Source: Azolla caroliniana (lineage: Eukaryota > Polypodiophyta). From it: a stretch of DNA of 64,000 nt. Below the pieces are notes generated by a model. The model worked only from the letters and a program-made list of their open reading frames with translations. It was not told the origin of the DNA and ran no database searches. Of this stretch, positions 47,889 through 58,546 are shown piece by piece. Position 1 is the stretch's first letter. Each line of letters starts with the position of its first letter. The stretch lies in the NCBI GenBank assembly GCA_043228905.1, contig JBHGNT010000010.1:11594001-11658000 (forward strand). The letters run 5' to 3'. The position numbers and the translations under genes are program-made.

Positions 47889-50457
47889 CACTTACGAGTT
47901 TTCGGTCGCATTGCGTATGTGCATGTGCCGAAGGAGAAATGGAGGAAGCTGGACGCAAAGGCCGAGAAATGCAACTTGGTCGGTTATTCGGACAAGTAGA
48001 AGGGTTATAAGTGTTATAACCCGTGCACCAAACAAATGCGCGTGAGCCGCGAAGGTGTTGTTTGACGAGTTTGCGTCTTGGTACTTGCCTCCGACTCCAG
48101 ACCTCAACTCCAATCCGAGCTCTAACGATGAGGTCAGCGAGACTGAGATGCCTCCGGATGAGCCTGAAATTGGGACCCGCGAAGAGAGTCCGATTTCGTT
48201 TCGGAGAAGTGGACCGAATGAATGACTGAGTTGGTTCGACTAGTCTGATGAACAACCGACGAGTAGTGGAGACTCGGCTGTGCATTCCCCGCGCAGGAAG
48301 CCAAGGAGACGGCTTACGCGCAAAGAAAAAGGGAAGAAGAAGGTGTCGAATTACGGCACGGATAGGAGTGAGTCGGATCAACGCGAGCTTGACTCCGAGG
48401 GAAGCGATGATGGGTCTTCGAGAGCGAAGTCCGCATTGGCTAAGAAAGCCTCAACCTCGGCTAATGACCAATTACGCCGATCTACCCGCCAGAAGAACCT
48501 TGTTGTGCGGTTCGGTTATAACGAGTACATGGCGCATCACTATGCGTACATGACCCGTGTTGCGGAAGTGTGTGAGCCGGAGAGCTACGCAGACGAAAGA
48601 CGCGAATTGGCGTGCCGCGATGCAGGAAGAGATGTGCGCATTGGCAGAAAATGAAACCTGCGACCTGGTTGACGCACCGAATGGTGTGAAGTCGATCGGA
48701 TGTAGGTGGGTATACAAGGTCAAGTACAACACAGACGACTCAGTCAACCGATACAAGGCTTGGTTAGTAGCAAATGACTACGCGCAAAACTACACATTGA
48801 CTACGATGAGACGTTTGCGCCGGTCGCGAAAATGACGACTGTCCGTGTTTTGTTCGCGGTAGCTGTGGCCAAGGGGTGACACTTACATCAGATGGATGTA
48901 GAGAATGTGTTCCTGCAAGGTGAGCTTGAGGAACAGGTGTACATGGTACAACCCCCCAGATTTCACTCGAGAACGAACACTTTGGCAGTGTGCCGATTGA
49001 AGAAGTCCCTTTACGGACTAAAGCAAGCCCCGTGTGCCTAGAACGCAAAGATCACGCAGCAACTGCGTCGGATGGGCTTTGCGACGTCGAAATCGGACTC
49101 CTCACTGTTCATCTGGAAAGGTCGACTCGGGAGTATTCTACTTTATGTTGATGACTTGGTCATCACCGGCGCCGACCTAAGTGAAATCAACCGCGTGAAG
49201 CTCCAGCTTGTGGCATCATTGGACATGAAGGATCTAGGAGACCTTCATTACTTCCTCGGGATTGAAGTGGTCCGCACCCCCGAAGGCATACTGATCAGCC
49301 AACGTCATTATGCACTGAATATGCTCTTCAAATTCGGGATGGCCGACTGTAAGTCTGTCTCGACTCCTCTGGATAGAACCGTCAACCTTCGCTCCAATTC
49401 CGGCAAGGTATGTGACCTGACGAGGTTCTGACAAATTGTCGGAAGCCTTATCTACTTGACAATCACCCGACCCGATCTCAGTTATCCGGTCGGGGTGATC
49501 AGTCAGTTCATGGCGCGACCTACTGAGGAGCACCTTCAGTGTGCGCAACGTGTACTGCGGTATGTAAGCGGCACTAAGGACCGGGGACTGCTATATCGGA
49601 CAGGTACAACCCGCAGTTGGTTGGCTACACCGATGCTGATTGGGCCGGCAACGCCGTCGATCGCCAATCCATGTTCGGATACGCGTTCTCTCTTGGGAGT
49701 GCCGCGGTAGCGTGGAGCAATAATAAGCAGCCGATATTGCACTGTCGAGCACTGAAGCCGAGTACCGAGGAGCGGCTGTCGCGACATGCGAAGCCATATG
49801 GTTGAAGCGGCTACTTAAGGACCTACAAGAGGAGGTGTTCAATCCGATGACGATCTACTACGACAACCTCAGCAACATCCAGCTCGCGAAGAACTCCATT
49901 TTCCACGCACGGACCAACCACATTGAGGTGCACTACCATTTTGTCCGTGAGCATGTCCTTTCTGGTGAAGTCGAACTTCAGCATGTTCCGACGGATCGGC
50001 AGACTGCCGACATCTTCACCAAGCCTCTTGGACTGGACAAGTTGCGGCAATTCTCGGGTGCGCTTGGGTTGCGTCACCTCGATGTGCCGAACTTGAGGGG
50101 GAGAGATGTCCCAAATGACCATGGAAGGAAGCAAGAAAGGAGCGGAGAAGACCGCGATGCCGAGTCGGATGACGAATTCGACTTCGGATCGACTGAAGAA
50201 GCCGAGGCCGGATCCGCGGAAGAGTCCCAAAGCGGACATAAGGGGAGCAGCTGAAAGAAAGAGCCGAAGCCAACCAAGCATGGGGGAGATGATGCCATCA
50301 AGGGCGAGAAGACTGAAGACGAGTTGGAGACAACCAACTCGGACGAGAGCGAAAACCGATCGGAGGTAGCCGAGTCAGTTCGGATGTTTGATTCGGATAC
50401 ACTGAATCAACCGAAGGCCATGCGGAAAAGAAGGCAGCAGGAGAAGCGCCAACACCG
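47889..50457 (+). pseudogene. Copia-4 integrase end, RT, RNase H and tail
   Basis: Frames broken by many stops carry IAYVHVPKEK, KGYKCYNP, the RT linker (48280-48654), NDYAQNY (normally KGYAQKH), YVDDLVITG at about 49145, KDLGDLHYFLGIEVV, then RNase H (TDADWAGNA; YYDNLSNIQLAKN; ADIFTKPLG). A charged tail follows to a stop at 50252-50254. The internal polypurine copy CTTGAGGGGGAG is at 50092-50103. Copia-5 interrupts the tail after 50457. Confidence 0.92.
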
Positions 50458-50728
50458 TGACAGGAATACACGCTCCCGATGAACAACGCTCGGCCACAAC
50501 TGAGCCTAGAATCAAACACAGTAAACGGGTAATGAACGCACGACATAGTGAAGAGAAGAGTACACAGGATGCTAACATGGAAAACCCAAACTAGGGAAAA
50601 AAACCACGATAGCCCACAAACTGCAAACTATCACTATATCAGAATGTACAATAGTGAAGCACCGAGGCAATGACCTCGAGCTTGCTATCTTCGCCACAGG
50701 CGGTGGTTACAACAGAGGCAACGACCTC

Positions 50729-50772
<44 letters not shown>

Positions 50773-51196
50773 CATAGTTACACACTCTAATCTTGCACCA
50801 ACAAGAATAAGGACCTCAAACTAAAGTTTGCCCTAAGTCATATTTATACAAAAAATGACTTTTTGGTTATTTACAAATATAGCCCCGATGGACTCTCAGA
50901 AACATATTTAGGAATATGTCCCTTCATACGGTGAGCACTCCTCACTGGGCCTGCATCATCCGGCGCTTGCCGGGCACACGTCATCCGGTTCTCACCGTGT
51001 CTTCCGTTGCCGGGTACTCGTCATTCGGTTCTCACCGGGTCTTCCATAGCCGAGTACTCCTCATCCGGTTCTCACCGGATCTTCCATAGCCGGGTACTCC
51101 TCATCCGGTTTCGGCCTCGGCCTATCGGCCTCGACCGAGTTTGCTCATCAGTATTGTTCTTCTCACTTCCCATCCGGAGGGACTTGTTTCCTAACA
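50458..51196 (-). repeat. Copia-5 3' LTR
   Basis: 739 bp. It includes a (CT)n run at about 50732-50769 and four or five repeats of a unit 'CATCCGGTTCTCACCGGGTCTTCC.TAGCCGGGTACTC' at about 50960-51110. Confidence 0.92.
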
Positions 51197-51206
51197 AACT
51201 CCCCCT

Positions 51207-52619
51207 TCACTCCGGCATGGGATGTCTTACTAATCTGATCCGCTTCCGACATGTATCCAGCTTGTCGGGTATCAGTACTTTGGTCAACATATCTGACCCG
51301 TTCTCGGCCGTGTGGATCTTCATCAGCACGAACTCTCGATCTTCTACTCGCTCCCGGATCCAGTGATACCTATGCTGGATGTGCTTCGTCCTGGAATGGT
51401 ACACTGCGTTCTTAGCAAGGTGGATGGCACTTTGACTGTTGCAATAGAGCCGGTAATCATCTTGCCGGATACCGAGCTCTCCGATGAAGTCCTTCATACA
51501 TAATATTTCCTTGCCGGCTTCCACAACCGCCATGTACTCTGCCTCCGTGGTTGACAACGCAACCATCTTCTGCAGCCTCGACTGCCACGAAACAGCTACC
51601 CCTGCATACGTCATTACATACCCGGATGTAGACCGGCTGGTATCCACATCAGCCGACATGTCTGAATTGGTGAAACCGTCAAGTTGAGGTTTACCGGAGC
51701 CGAATCGGAGACACATATTCGAAGTGCCCTTCAGGTACCAGAGTATCCATTTGACCGCGTTCCAGTGCTCCTTGCCAAGATTGCTCATAAACCGGCTCAC
51801 CACTCCGACTGTGTATCCTATATCCGGTCGGGTACACACCATTGCGTACATTAAGCTCCCGACAACAGAGGCATATGGAACCTTCATCATATCAGCCTTC
51901 TCTGCTTTCGTCTTCGGGCTTTGCTTACCGGATAATCTGCAGTTTGCCGGGAGTGTCGATCCGACCAGTTTCACTTCTAACATGTTGAACCGCTGAAGCA
52001 CCTTTGTCACATATTTCTCCTGTGACAGCCACAGTTGCTTTGTTGTCCGGTTCCGGATGATATGCATCCCCAACATCTGTCTTGCTGGACCCAAGTCTTT
52101 CATCGCGAAAGTTCGGTTGAGAGCCTTCTTCAGCATCCGTATTTTGGCTTGGTTCCGTCCGACGATCAACATGTCGTCCACGTACAGAAGGAGTATCAGG
52201 AAGTCGCCTCCTTCGAACTTCTTCACAAACACGCAGTGATCGGCCTGCGTCTTGTGGTACCCTTGATCGACCATGAAGGAGTCGAACTTCCGGTACCATT
52301 GTCGGGGAGCCTGGTTCAGTCTGTACAAGCTCTTCTTCAACCGGTACACCAGGTGCTCCTTCCCTTTCTCCACGAATCCTTCCGGTTGCTGCATGTAGAT
52401 CTCCTCTTCGAGATCACCGTGAAGGAATGCCATCTTCACGTCCAGCTGCTCTACCTCGAGGTTCATGCTTGCCGCTATACTCAACACCGTCCGGATGGAG
52501 GTCATCTTTACTACCGGGGCAAATATCTTGTCGAAGTCCACACCCTTCTTCTGCTGGAACCCCTTCACCACGATCCTGGCTTTGTATCTCGGGGGGTTGC
52601 CGGCATCTCCCGGTTTCAA
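51207..52619 (-). CDS. Copia-5 reverse transcriptase-RNase H frame
   Basis: An open frame of 470 codons. RT shows RYKARIVVKGFQQKKGVDF, FLHGDLEEEIYM, LKKSLYRLNQAPRQWYRKFDSFM and YVDDMLIVG. RNase H shows GFTNSDMSAD, LSTTEAEYMA and YCNSQSAIHLAKN. The first RNase H catalytic Asp (normally TDSD) and the Asp of YCDSQ are both Asn here, so RNase H should be dead although the frame is open. It begins inside the linker after a stop, and is not a native start. Confidence 0.9.
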   Translation of the reverse strand: MKPGDAGNPPRYKARIVVKGFQQKKGVDFDKIFAPVVKMTSIRTVLSIAASMNLEVEQLDVKMAFLHGDLEEEIYMQQPEGFVEKGKEHLVYRLKKSLYRLNQAPRQWYRKFDSFMVDQGYHKTQADHCVFVKKFEGGDFLILLLYVDDMLIVGRNQAKIRMLKKALNRTFAMKDLGPARQMLGMHIIRNRTTKQLWLSQEKYVTKVLQRFNMLEVKLVGSTLPANCRLSGKQSPKTKAEKADMMKVPYASVVGSLMYAMVCTRPDIGYTVGVVSRFMSNLGKEHWNAVKWILWYLKGTSNMCLRFGSGKPQLDGFTNSDMSADVDTSRSTSGYVMTYAGVAVSWQSRLQKMVALSTTEAEYMAVVEAGKEILCMKDFIGELGIRQDDYRLYCNSQSAIHLAKNAVYHSRTKHIQHRYHWIRERVEDREFVLMKIHTAENGSDMLTKVLIPDKLDTCRKRIRLVRHPMPE

Positions 52620-53100
52620 CTTCTACACCCACTTATTTCGGAGTGCCCGTTTTCTTTCGGCAATTCCACCAATTCGTACGTAAGGTTCTCATTCAGGGAA
52701 TCCATCTCATCCTGCATGGCACTTAACCATTTGCGGCTGTGGGTGTCATCCTTCGCTTCTTCGAAGCTTTCCGGCTCTCCCTCATCGGTTAGCAGCACAT
52801 GCTCTGCATCTGGAAATCTCTAGGGGGCCCTTCTCTCTCTGAGAGGATATCTCTGTCTTTGTCTTTCGGCAACCGGCTCCTCTATTTGTTCTTCATCCGA
52901 ATCCGATTCGGGATCTTGGCTGGTTCTGATTTCAGCTTTCTCTACTTCTTCTTCTGCCGGTTCGGTACTCTCACCGTAATCGGCTGGTTCCTTGAGTGTC
53001 AACCGGCTCTTAGCCGGGTGTGTCCGAATCTCATCAGAGTTCATTCTCTTCTTCTCCGACTCCTAGTCGGCAAGGGTCTTGTCCTCCATGAAGATAATAT
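52620..53100 (-). pseudogene. Copia-5 integrase-RT linker
   Basis: Frames 53044-52820 and 52798-52616 hold the linker: PLRERRAP, then EPESFEEAKDDTHSRKWLSAMQDEMDSLNENLTYEL, the usual start of the copia RT domain. The segment IIFMEDKTLAD next to 53100 continues the integrase end seen at 53614, on the other side of the solo LTR. Frame breaks near 52810 and 53060. Confidence 0.82.
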
Positions 53101-53608
53101 TGTTGTACGTTTTAGGGTTAGGGTTAAGGACGACGACGACGACGAATGATAACTATGATGATTGGTAATGAAGATAGACATGGTGATGGAGAGTATGATG
53201 GTGAGAGAGATCATATAGAGAAGCATTGCGGGGTGGGGGGTGGTGCCTAGAATGGCTCCACCCCCCTCCCAAGGGGCTTCAATGTGAGAGAGGGAGAGAG
53301 AAGAGAAAAGGTGACAAAGAGAGAGATTAGAGAGAAATGTTCATTCATGTTTCATTCATTCCCCATAAGGGGTTAAATAGTACAAGAGGGGGTAGATACA
53401 TAGGGGTGTAGGCCCCCTTGAGCATTCATACTGGACACTCTCTCACACCTCCTCGTATCCATCCACATGCACACACTTGTGCATGTGTTCACATACATAT
53501 CGACTCACAATTACATTTATGCCTCCTACACATACACAACAACATCATGATAACATTCGACCCTCGATCATCACACTTGACTCTCCGTACATCTCGTACG
53601 AGGTAACA
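53101..53608 (-). repeat. Solo LTR (or LTR-only element) nested in Copia-5
   Basis: A 508-bp insert with TGTTGT...GTAACA ends on the plus strand, flanked by the 5-bp duplication AATAT (53096-53100 and 53609-53613). It sits in the middle of the Copia-5 coding sequence between integrase RSRDI and IIFMEDK. It has no coding capacity, PBS or polypurine tract. Inside are TTTAGGGTTAGGGTT (53110-53124), (ACG)n (53129-53144), and on the minus strand a TATTTAA box near 53376. It is best read as a solo LTR of an otherwise absent family. Orientation is a guess from the TATA-like box. Confidence 0.85.
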
Positions 53609-54240
53609 AATATCTCGACTCCGGAAAGCCTTCTTGTCAACCGGATCCCACACTCGATAGCCGAACTCATCAGCGCCGTATCCAAGGACTATGCATGGCC
53701 GGGTCTTTGGATCCAACTTTCCTCTCCGGTCCTTAGCAACATGCACGTACACGAGACACCCGAACACCTTTAGATGCCGGTAGGACACTTCCTTACCGGT
53801 CCACATCATCTGCGGTGTGTCTCTATCCAAGGGCACTGAGGGTGATTTGTTTATCACATACGTCGCTGTCGACAGCGCCTCAGCCCAAAACGTCTTGGGT
53901 AATTTTGCATGCGCCAGCATACTCTGGACCCTCTCCATTATGGTCCGGTTCATCCTCTTGGCCAGCCCGTTTAGTTCCGACGTCTTCGGCATGGTAAATT
54001 CGAGCCAGATTCCCTTCGAGCGATAGTACTCCTCAAACTGCCCCCGGTATTCACCTCCGTTATCTGCTCGAACCGCCTTCAGCTTCCGGCCGGTTTCTCT
54101 TTCCACTCTCGCGTGGAGCTCTTTGAAGACGGATAACACCTGATCCTTCGTCTTCAACGGTGTGGCCCACAGCTTCCGCTGTGGTCATCTATGAACGTCA
54201 CGAAGTACTGCGATCCACTTGACATACATCAGTATGCACC
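53609..54240 (-). pseudogene. Copia-5 integrase
   Basis: The frame from 54157 shows VRADNGGEYRGQFEEYYRSKGI, SELNGLAKRMNRTIMERVQ, TFWAEALSTATYVINKSP, VFGCLVYVHVAKDRRGKLD and GYRVWDPVDKKAFRSRDI. The catalytic Glu of the NGxAERMN motif is Lys here (GLAKRMN), so the integrase should be inactive. The start is frame-shifted from the preceding segment near 54190. Confidence 0.9.
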
Positions 54241-55721
54241 AACTCCAGTGGTGCATTACGTCTCATCGGTGGTCTCGATCGGAAGGAGGTCCGGTTTTGT
54301 TTACCAGCCAGACAATCAGTGCACTTCTCCAAGTGCACGTTCTTCACTAGAATGAGGTTGTCTTCTGCAAGCCTCTTCATCCCCTCCTCGCTCATGTGAC
54401 ACAATCTCTTGTGCCAAAGCTCACTGACAGTGTCAGATGCCACGTTCACTTCTTCCGGGCATAACCGGGCATTCATCAGGTACAACGTGTTGACCTTCAG
54501 GGCCTGAGCCACAATCAGGCTCCCTTTCCTGAACTTCATAACACCGTTCCGGATGCTACCCATGTAGCCTTCATCATCTAGCCGACCGACTGATATCAGG
54601 TTCAGACGAACCTCCGGAATGTGTCGGACATCCTTCAGCAGCAGCTTGCATCCGGTTGGTGTTGTCAACCACACGTCTCCTATGCCGACAATTTGGCATG
54701 TACCTTCATTCCCCATCCGGACACAGCCGTGATCAACGGCTGAGTAGGATGAGAAGCATTTCCAGTCCGGGGTAAGGTGGAACGACGCTCCGGAGTTGAC
54801 CACCCAGGTCATCTCGTCGCCGGCAAGGTTTAGCTTACTCTCCTCGGTGATGAGCATCAACTCTTCTTCGCTTGCCGCGATTGCCGTCGTTCCCTTCCGG
54901 TCCGGCCCCCTCTGGTCTTTACCGTTCCGGTCCGGTGTCCGCTTCGAATCGGTATTGTCGGTTTCCTTGTCTTTTCGGAAGTGCCGACAGTTCTTTTGGA
55001 AGTGTCCCGGCTTGCCGCAATAGACGCAAGTAGGCCTCCCCCTTGACTTTGACCGTGTCCCCGACTTTTCCCTGTTCTGGGGGCTACGGTTCCTTTGTCT
55101 TCCGCGTTCCGATTCGGTAAGGAGCGCTTTGGACTAGGAGCTCGTATCTTTATCTTTCCGACGCGCCTCCTCATCTAGCAAGCTTGACTTCACTCTTGCT
55201 AGGGATAACCGTTTCCCTTCCGGCCCGGCGTTGCCCAAAGTGACAACCAACGTCTCCTAGCTATCTGGGAGGGAACCGAGCAGGACTAACGGTAGTACCT
55301 CATCGGCGAGAGGTACTTCCAATGATGTTGCCTAGTGGATCAGCCCCTGGAAGGCATTCATGTGCTCTGCCATGCTGGAACCATCTTGGTACCGGAGTCT
55401 TACTAGCTTCCGAAATACTCAAACATGATTAACAACATTTTTGTTTTGAAACATAATGCCGATCTTCTCCCAGAGCTCATGACCCTTGCTCTCTTCATTG
55501 AAGTTGTTGTATAGAGTCATGTCGATGAAGCACCGTATGTAAGCCGTTGTCTTCATGTGCATCACCTCCCATATCGCGACGTCGATTTTGTTTGGTCTCT
55601 TGTCCTCGAACTGAACCGGCAGCCAAAGGTCTTTAACCACGAGCATGTCCCTCATCTTCGACTTCCACACCGAATAGTTGGAACCGGTGAGATTGAACAT
55701 ACCTCCCAACGAATCGTCCAT
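54198..55721 (-). pseudogene. Copia-5 gag and protease
   Basis: Gag starts MDDSLGGMFNLTGSNYSVWKSKM at about 55721 and stops at 55419. It resumes in frames 55400-55175 and 55174-54857, with the zinc knuckle CVYCGKPGHFQKNC near 55010. The protease motif reads VVNSGASFH, where the catalytic Asp of DSGA is Asn. The GAG-pre-integrase zinc region is kept (LWHKRLCHM; CTDCLAGKQ). Confidence 0.9.
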
Positions 55722-55751
55722 TTTTTGTGTCGTTTCAGTCTGATACCACTT

Positions 55752-56416
55752 TGACAGGAATACACGCTCCTGATGAACAACGCTCGGCCACAACCGAGCC
55801 TAGAATCAAACATAGTAAACGGGTAATGAACGCACGACACAGTGAAGAGAAGAGTACATAGGATGTTAACGTGGAAAACCCAAACCAGGGAAAAAAACCA
55901 CGACAGCCCACAGACTGCAAACTATCACTATATCAGAATGTACAATAGTGAAGCACCGAGGCAACGACCTCGAGCTTGCTATCTTCGCCACAGGCGGCGG
56001 TTACAACAAAGGCAACGACCTCTTCCTCTCTCTCTCTCTCTCTGTACACAGTTACACGCTCTAATCTTGCACCAACAAGAATAACGACCTCAAACTAAAG
56101 TTTTCCCTAAGTCATATTTATACAAAAAATGACTTTTTGGTTATTTATAAATATAGCCCCGATGGACTCTCAGAAACATATTTATGAATATGTACCTTCA
56201 TCCACTGAGCACTCCTCACCTGGCCTGCATCATCCGGCGCTTGCCGGGCACACGTCATCCGGTTCTCACCGTGTCTTCCGTTGTCGGGTACTCGTCATCC
56301 GATTCTCACCGGGTCTTCCGTAGCCGGGTACTCCTTTTCCGGTTTCGGCCTCGGCCGAGTTTGCTCATCAATATTGTTCTTCTCACTTCCCATCCGGAGG
56401 GACCTGTTTCCTAACA
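55752..56416 (-). repeat. Copia-5 5' LTR
   Basis: 665 bp, the mate of 50458-51196. It is shorter mainly because of a shorter (CT)n run (56024-56043) and fewer copies of the CCGG-rich repeat unit (56225-56335). Confidence 0.92.
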
Positions 56417-56421
56417 CACCG

Positions 56422-56523
56422 CGACAACAAGGGAGCTGTGAAGGGCCGTGGGAGTAGACAAGCCGACTGGAAGGGTCGAAGCGTGCGGAATCAAACAGGC
56501 CTCAAGTTGAGCTTGAGGGGGAG
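56422..56523 (+). pseudogene. Copia-4 3' coding end and polypurine tract
   Basis: This short remainder of the Copia-4 tail module lies beyond Copia-5. It ends with the stem-loop CCTCAAGttgagCTTGAGG and the terminal tract CTTGAGGGGGAG (56512-56523). Confidence 0.85.
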
Positions 56524-56900
56524 TGTTGAGAGACAAGATTAACATTTGTGCGTAATACGATGCGTAACCAGTGCGTAGACTGGGTGCGTAAAATCGGTAC
56601 GCATAACATGGTCGAGGCCGTTTGAAAGATATTCCTCGTAAGGAATAGTTTTGGGAGTAAGTGTCGAGGCTCATTTATGAGCAGTTAAGTACTGTCAGCA
56701 CTTGTGTCAGCCCATTGTCAGGGCTTGTATAAAAGGTTCTCACTAAGCACGATGTATGTACAGAGTTAGTATTTTTGAATTGAGTTCTCTGTGTTCTCTC
56801 TCTGTCTCTCCCGCATACTATGTATACTCAAGCTGTCCATTAAACCTGCGTATTTTCTCTGTGTTCGTTTTTCTATTGCTTCCACACATAATCTTTCATA
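56524..56900 (+). repeat. Copia-4 3' LTR
   Basis: 377 bp, the mate of 45350-45732. It lacks a short segment of the TGCGTA cluster (the 'tagcggcgcgtaaaccgc' stretch) found in the 5' copy. It ends CATA and is followed by GTCAT. Confidence 0.92.
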
Positions 56901-56905
56901 GTCAT

Positions 56906-58054
56906 GTATGCATAGTGATGCGCCATGTACTCATTGTATCTATACCTCTTTACGGGGTTCCTCTGGTGGGTTGATTGGTGTAACTTCTCGTTAGCCAGTT
57001 TAAGGACCTTCTTGGCCGGTTCAGACTTCGTTCCTGAAGGTTCATCTTCGTTCTTCCCAGAGCCAGAGTCGCTCCGATCTGAGTCATTGTTGCCGGTGTT
57101 GTATTCCGGCATCTATTTCTTCGATGAAGCACCCGAGGTGCGTGAACTGCACCTGCATCCCCTGGTCAACGATTTGCCTGACCGACACTAGGTTCTTTGT
57201 GATTGGTTGGATGTGCAACACATTCATGAGCTTCCCTCTCTGTTCGACATGATTGAGGGGAACTTGACCAACATGCTTGATCGGGTGAGGAGTGTCGTCT
57301 CCGGTCTCGACAACTCCCGGTTGTTCCGGTTTTTCCAGGAACGAGAATCACTTTTCGTGGCTCGTCATATGATTGGAAGCTCCGGAATCAACATACCACA
57401 CTTCCTCTGATCCGGAAGTGGTCTTCTTCATCGAGTTCGCCTCGTGCTTCATCACGAAGGCTGGTCCTTTACATGTCTTCTTGGTTCCGGATCCTTCCGA
57501 TCCTTCTGATTAGTGCGAGCTTTGCCGGTTTCCTTGTCTGGCCTTGCCGGATCCGGATTTATTTGAATCAGTGCACTTCTTCTAGCACTTGCTCTCTTTG
57601 TGGCCTTTCTTGCCATCTCATCTTCGTCCACCGTCACGTTGATGGACCCGAGCGAGTTGCAAATCTCCTTTATTTTGGTGTAGTCGGTCACGAACATATC
57701 CCTCTGTTGGATATTGTTGAACTCTTGTCGGAGCTGGAACTTCTGTGCCGTGGTACTAGTGGCAAAAAACTTTCGGAGATTTTCCGAGGCCTCCTTCGAC
57801 GGTTTTGCTTCTTTGATGTAGCCGAGCATCTAGTCGTGCCCACAAGACGCGAGGCAGTAAAGCACTCTACTCGCTCCTTGTTCCCATGCCGGGAAGTCCT
57901 TGTGTGCCGGCTCCGACGCTATCTCATTTATTCTTTCCACCTAGCTCCAATAACCATGCCTCAGTAGGTACTGGTGTATTTTGTACAACCAAGACGCATA
58001 GTTGCTCCGGTCAAGCTTTTCTGTCGGAAGCAATCTCGCCATGCTTCTGTCCAT
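56906..58054 (-). pseudogene. Copia-3 gag, protease and RT linker, integrase deleted
   Basis: Gag starts at 58054 (minus strand). It reads a TEKLDRSNYASW-like start, then KASENLRKFFATSTTAQKFQLRQEFN (57829-57660). It then jumps to the zinc-knuckle area (KATKRASARR), losing much of the Gag C-terminus. The protease segment (VWYVDSGAS; TGDDTPHP; ITKNLVSV; FTHLGCFIEE) spans about 57400-57120. It is followed at once by the RT linker (QSTHQRNPVKRYRYNEYMAHHYAYMT, 56960-56910). The roughly 1.2-kb integrase segment found in Copia-1 at this place is absent. Confidence 0.88.
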
Positions 58055-58127
58055 ACCTTTCTCTGTCTGTTCTTTACCGGGTGTTAGGGTTTGTCATAGG
58101 AAAATGCTTGTCGGCTGCAGAGGTTCT

Positions 58128-58534
58128 TGAAAAGAGTGTCGTGTGGAAGCAATATAGGAGACAGAACAACAGAAGGCGCAGGTTTAATGGAAAGCTTGGG
58201 TTTGCATAGTACGCACAAGACAAACAGAGAGCGAGAGAGTAAGCACAGGAACTTAATTCAAAAATAATACTCAATCTGTACATAGAATGTGCTCAGTGAG
58301 CACTTTTATACAAGCCCTGACAATCGGGCTGACTCAAGTACTAATAGTACTTGACTGCTCATAAATGAGCCTCGACACTTACTCCCAAAACTATTCCTTA
58401 CGAGGAATATCTTTCTAACAGCCTCGCGGTTTACGCACCGCTACGACCATGTTATGCGTACAAAGTTTACGCACCCAGTCTACGCACTAGTTACGCATCG
58501 TATTACACACAAATGTTAAGCTTGTCTCTCAACA
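58128..58534 (-). repeat. Copia-7 3' LTR
   Basis: 407 bp. On the minus strand it carries TGCGTA-type words near its start, a GTATAAAAG TATA box (plus CTTTTATAC near 58302-58310) and TG...CA ends. Confidence 0.93.
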
Positions 58535-58546
58535 CTCCCCCTCAAG

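Larger units (their letters stand above)
50458..56416 (-). mobile_element. Copia-5: Tnt1/Tork-like copia element nested in Copia-4
   Basis: 5959 bp. The LTRs are 50458-51196 (3') and 55752-56416 (5'), each starting TGACAGG and ending CTAACA on the plus strand. The target duplication CACCG is at 50453-50457 and 56417-56421. A minus-strand polypurine tract abuts 51196 and the PBS TGGTATCAGAC is at 55738-55748, with a 3-nt spacer to the LTR. The RT (LLLYVDDMLIVG; MKDLGPARQMLGM) resembles the Tnt1/Tork lineage and differs from the other elements here. It carries the solo LTR 53101-53608. Confidence 0.95.
45350..56900 (+). mobile_element. Copia-4: copia element nested in Copia-3, itself split by Copia-5
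   Basis: The 5' LTR is 45350-45732 and the 3' LTR 56524-56900. The target duplication GTCAT is at 45345-45349 and 56901-56905 and lies in the Copia-3 RT linker. The PBS TGGTATCAGAGC starts at 45733 and the terminal polypurine tract is 56512-56523. Without Copia-5 the element would be about 5.6 kb. The last two bases of the 3' LTR read TA where CA is expected. Coding sequence is closest to Copia-1. Confidence 0.95.
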
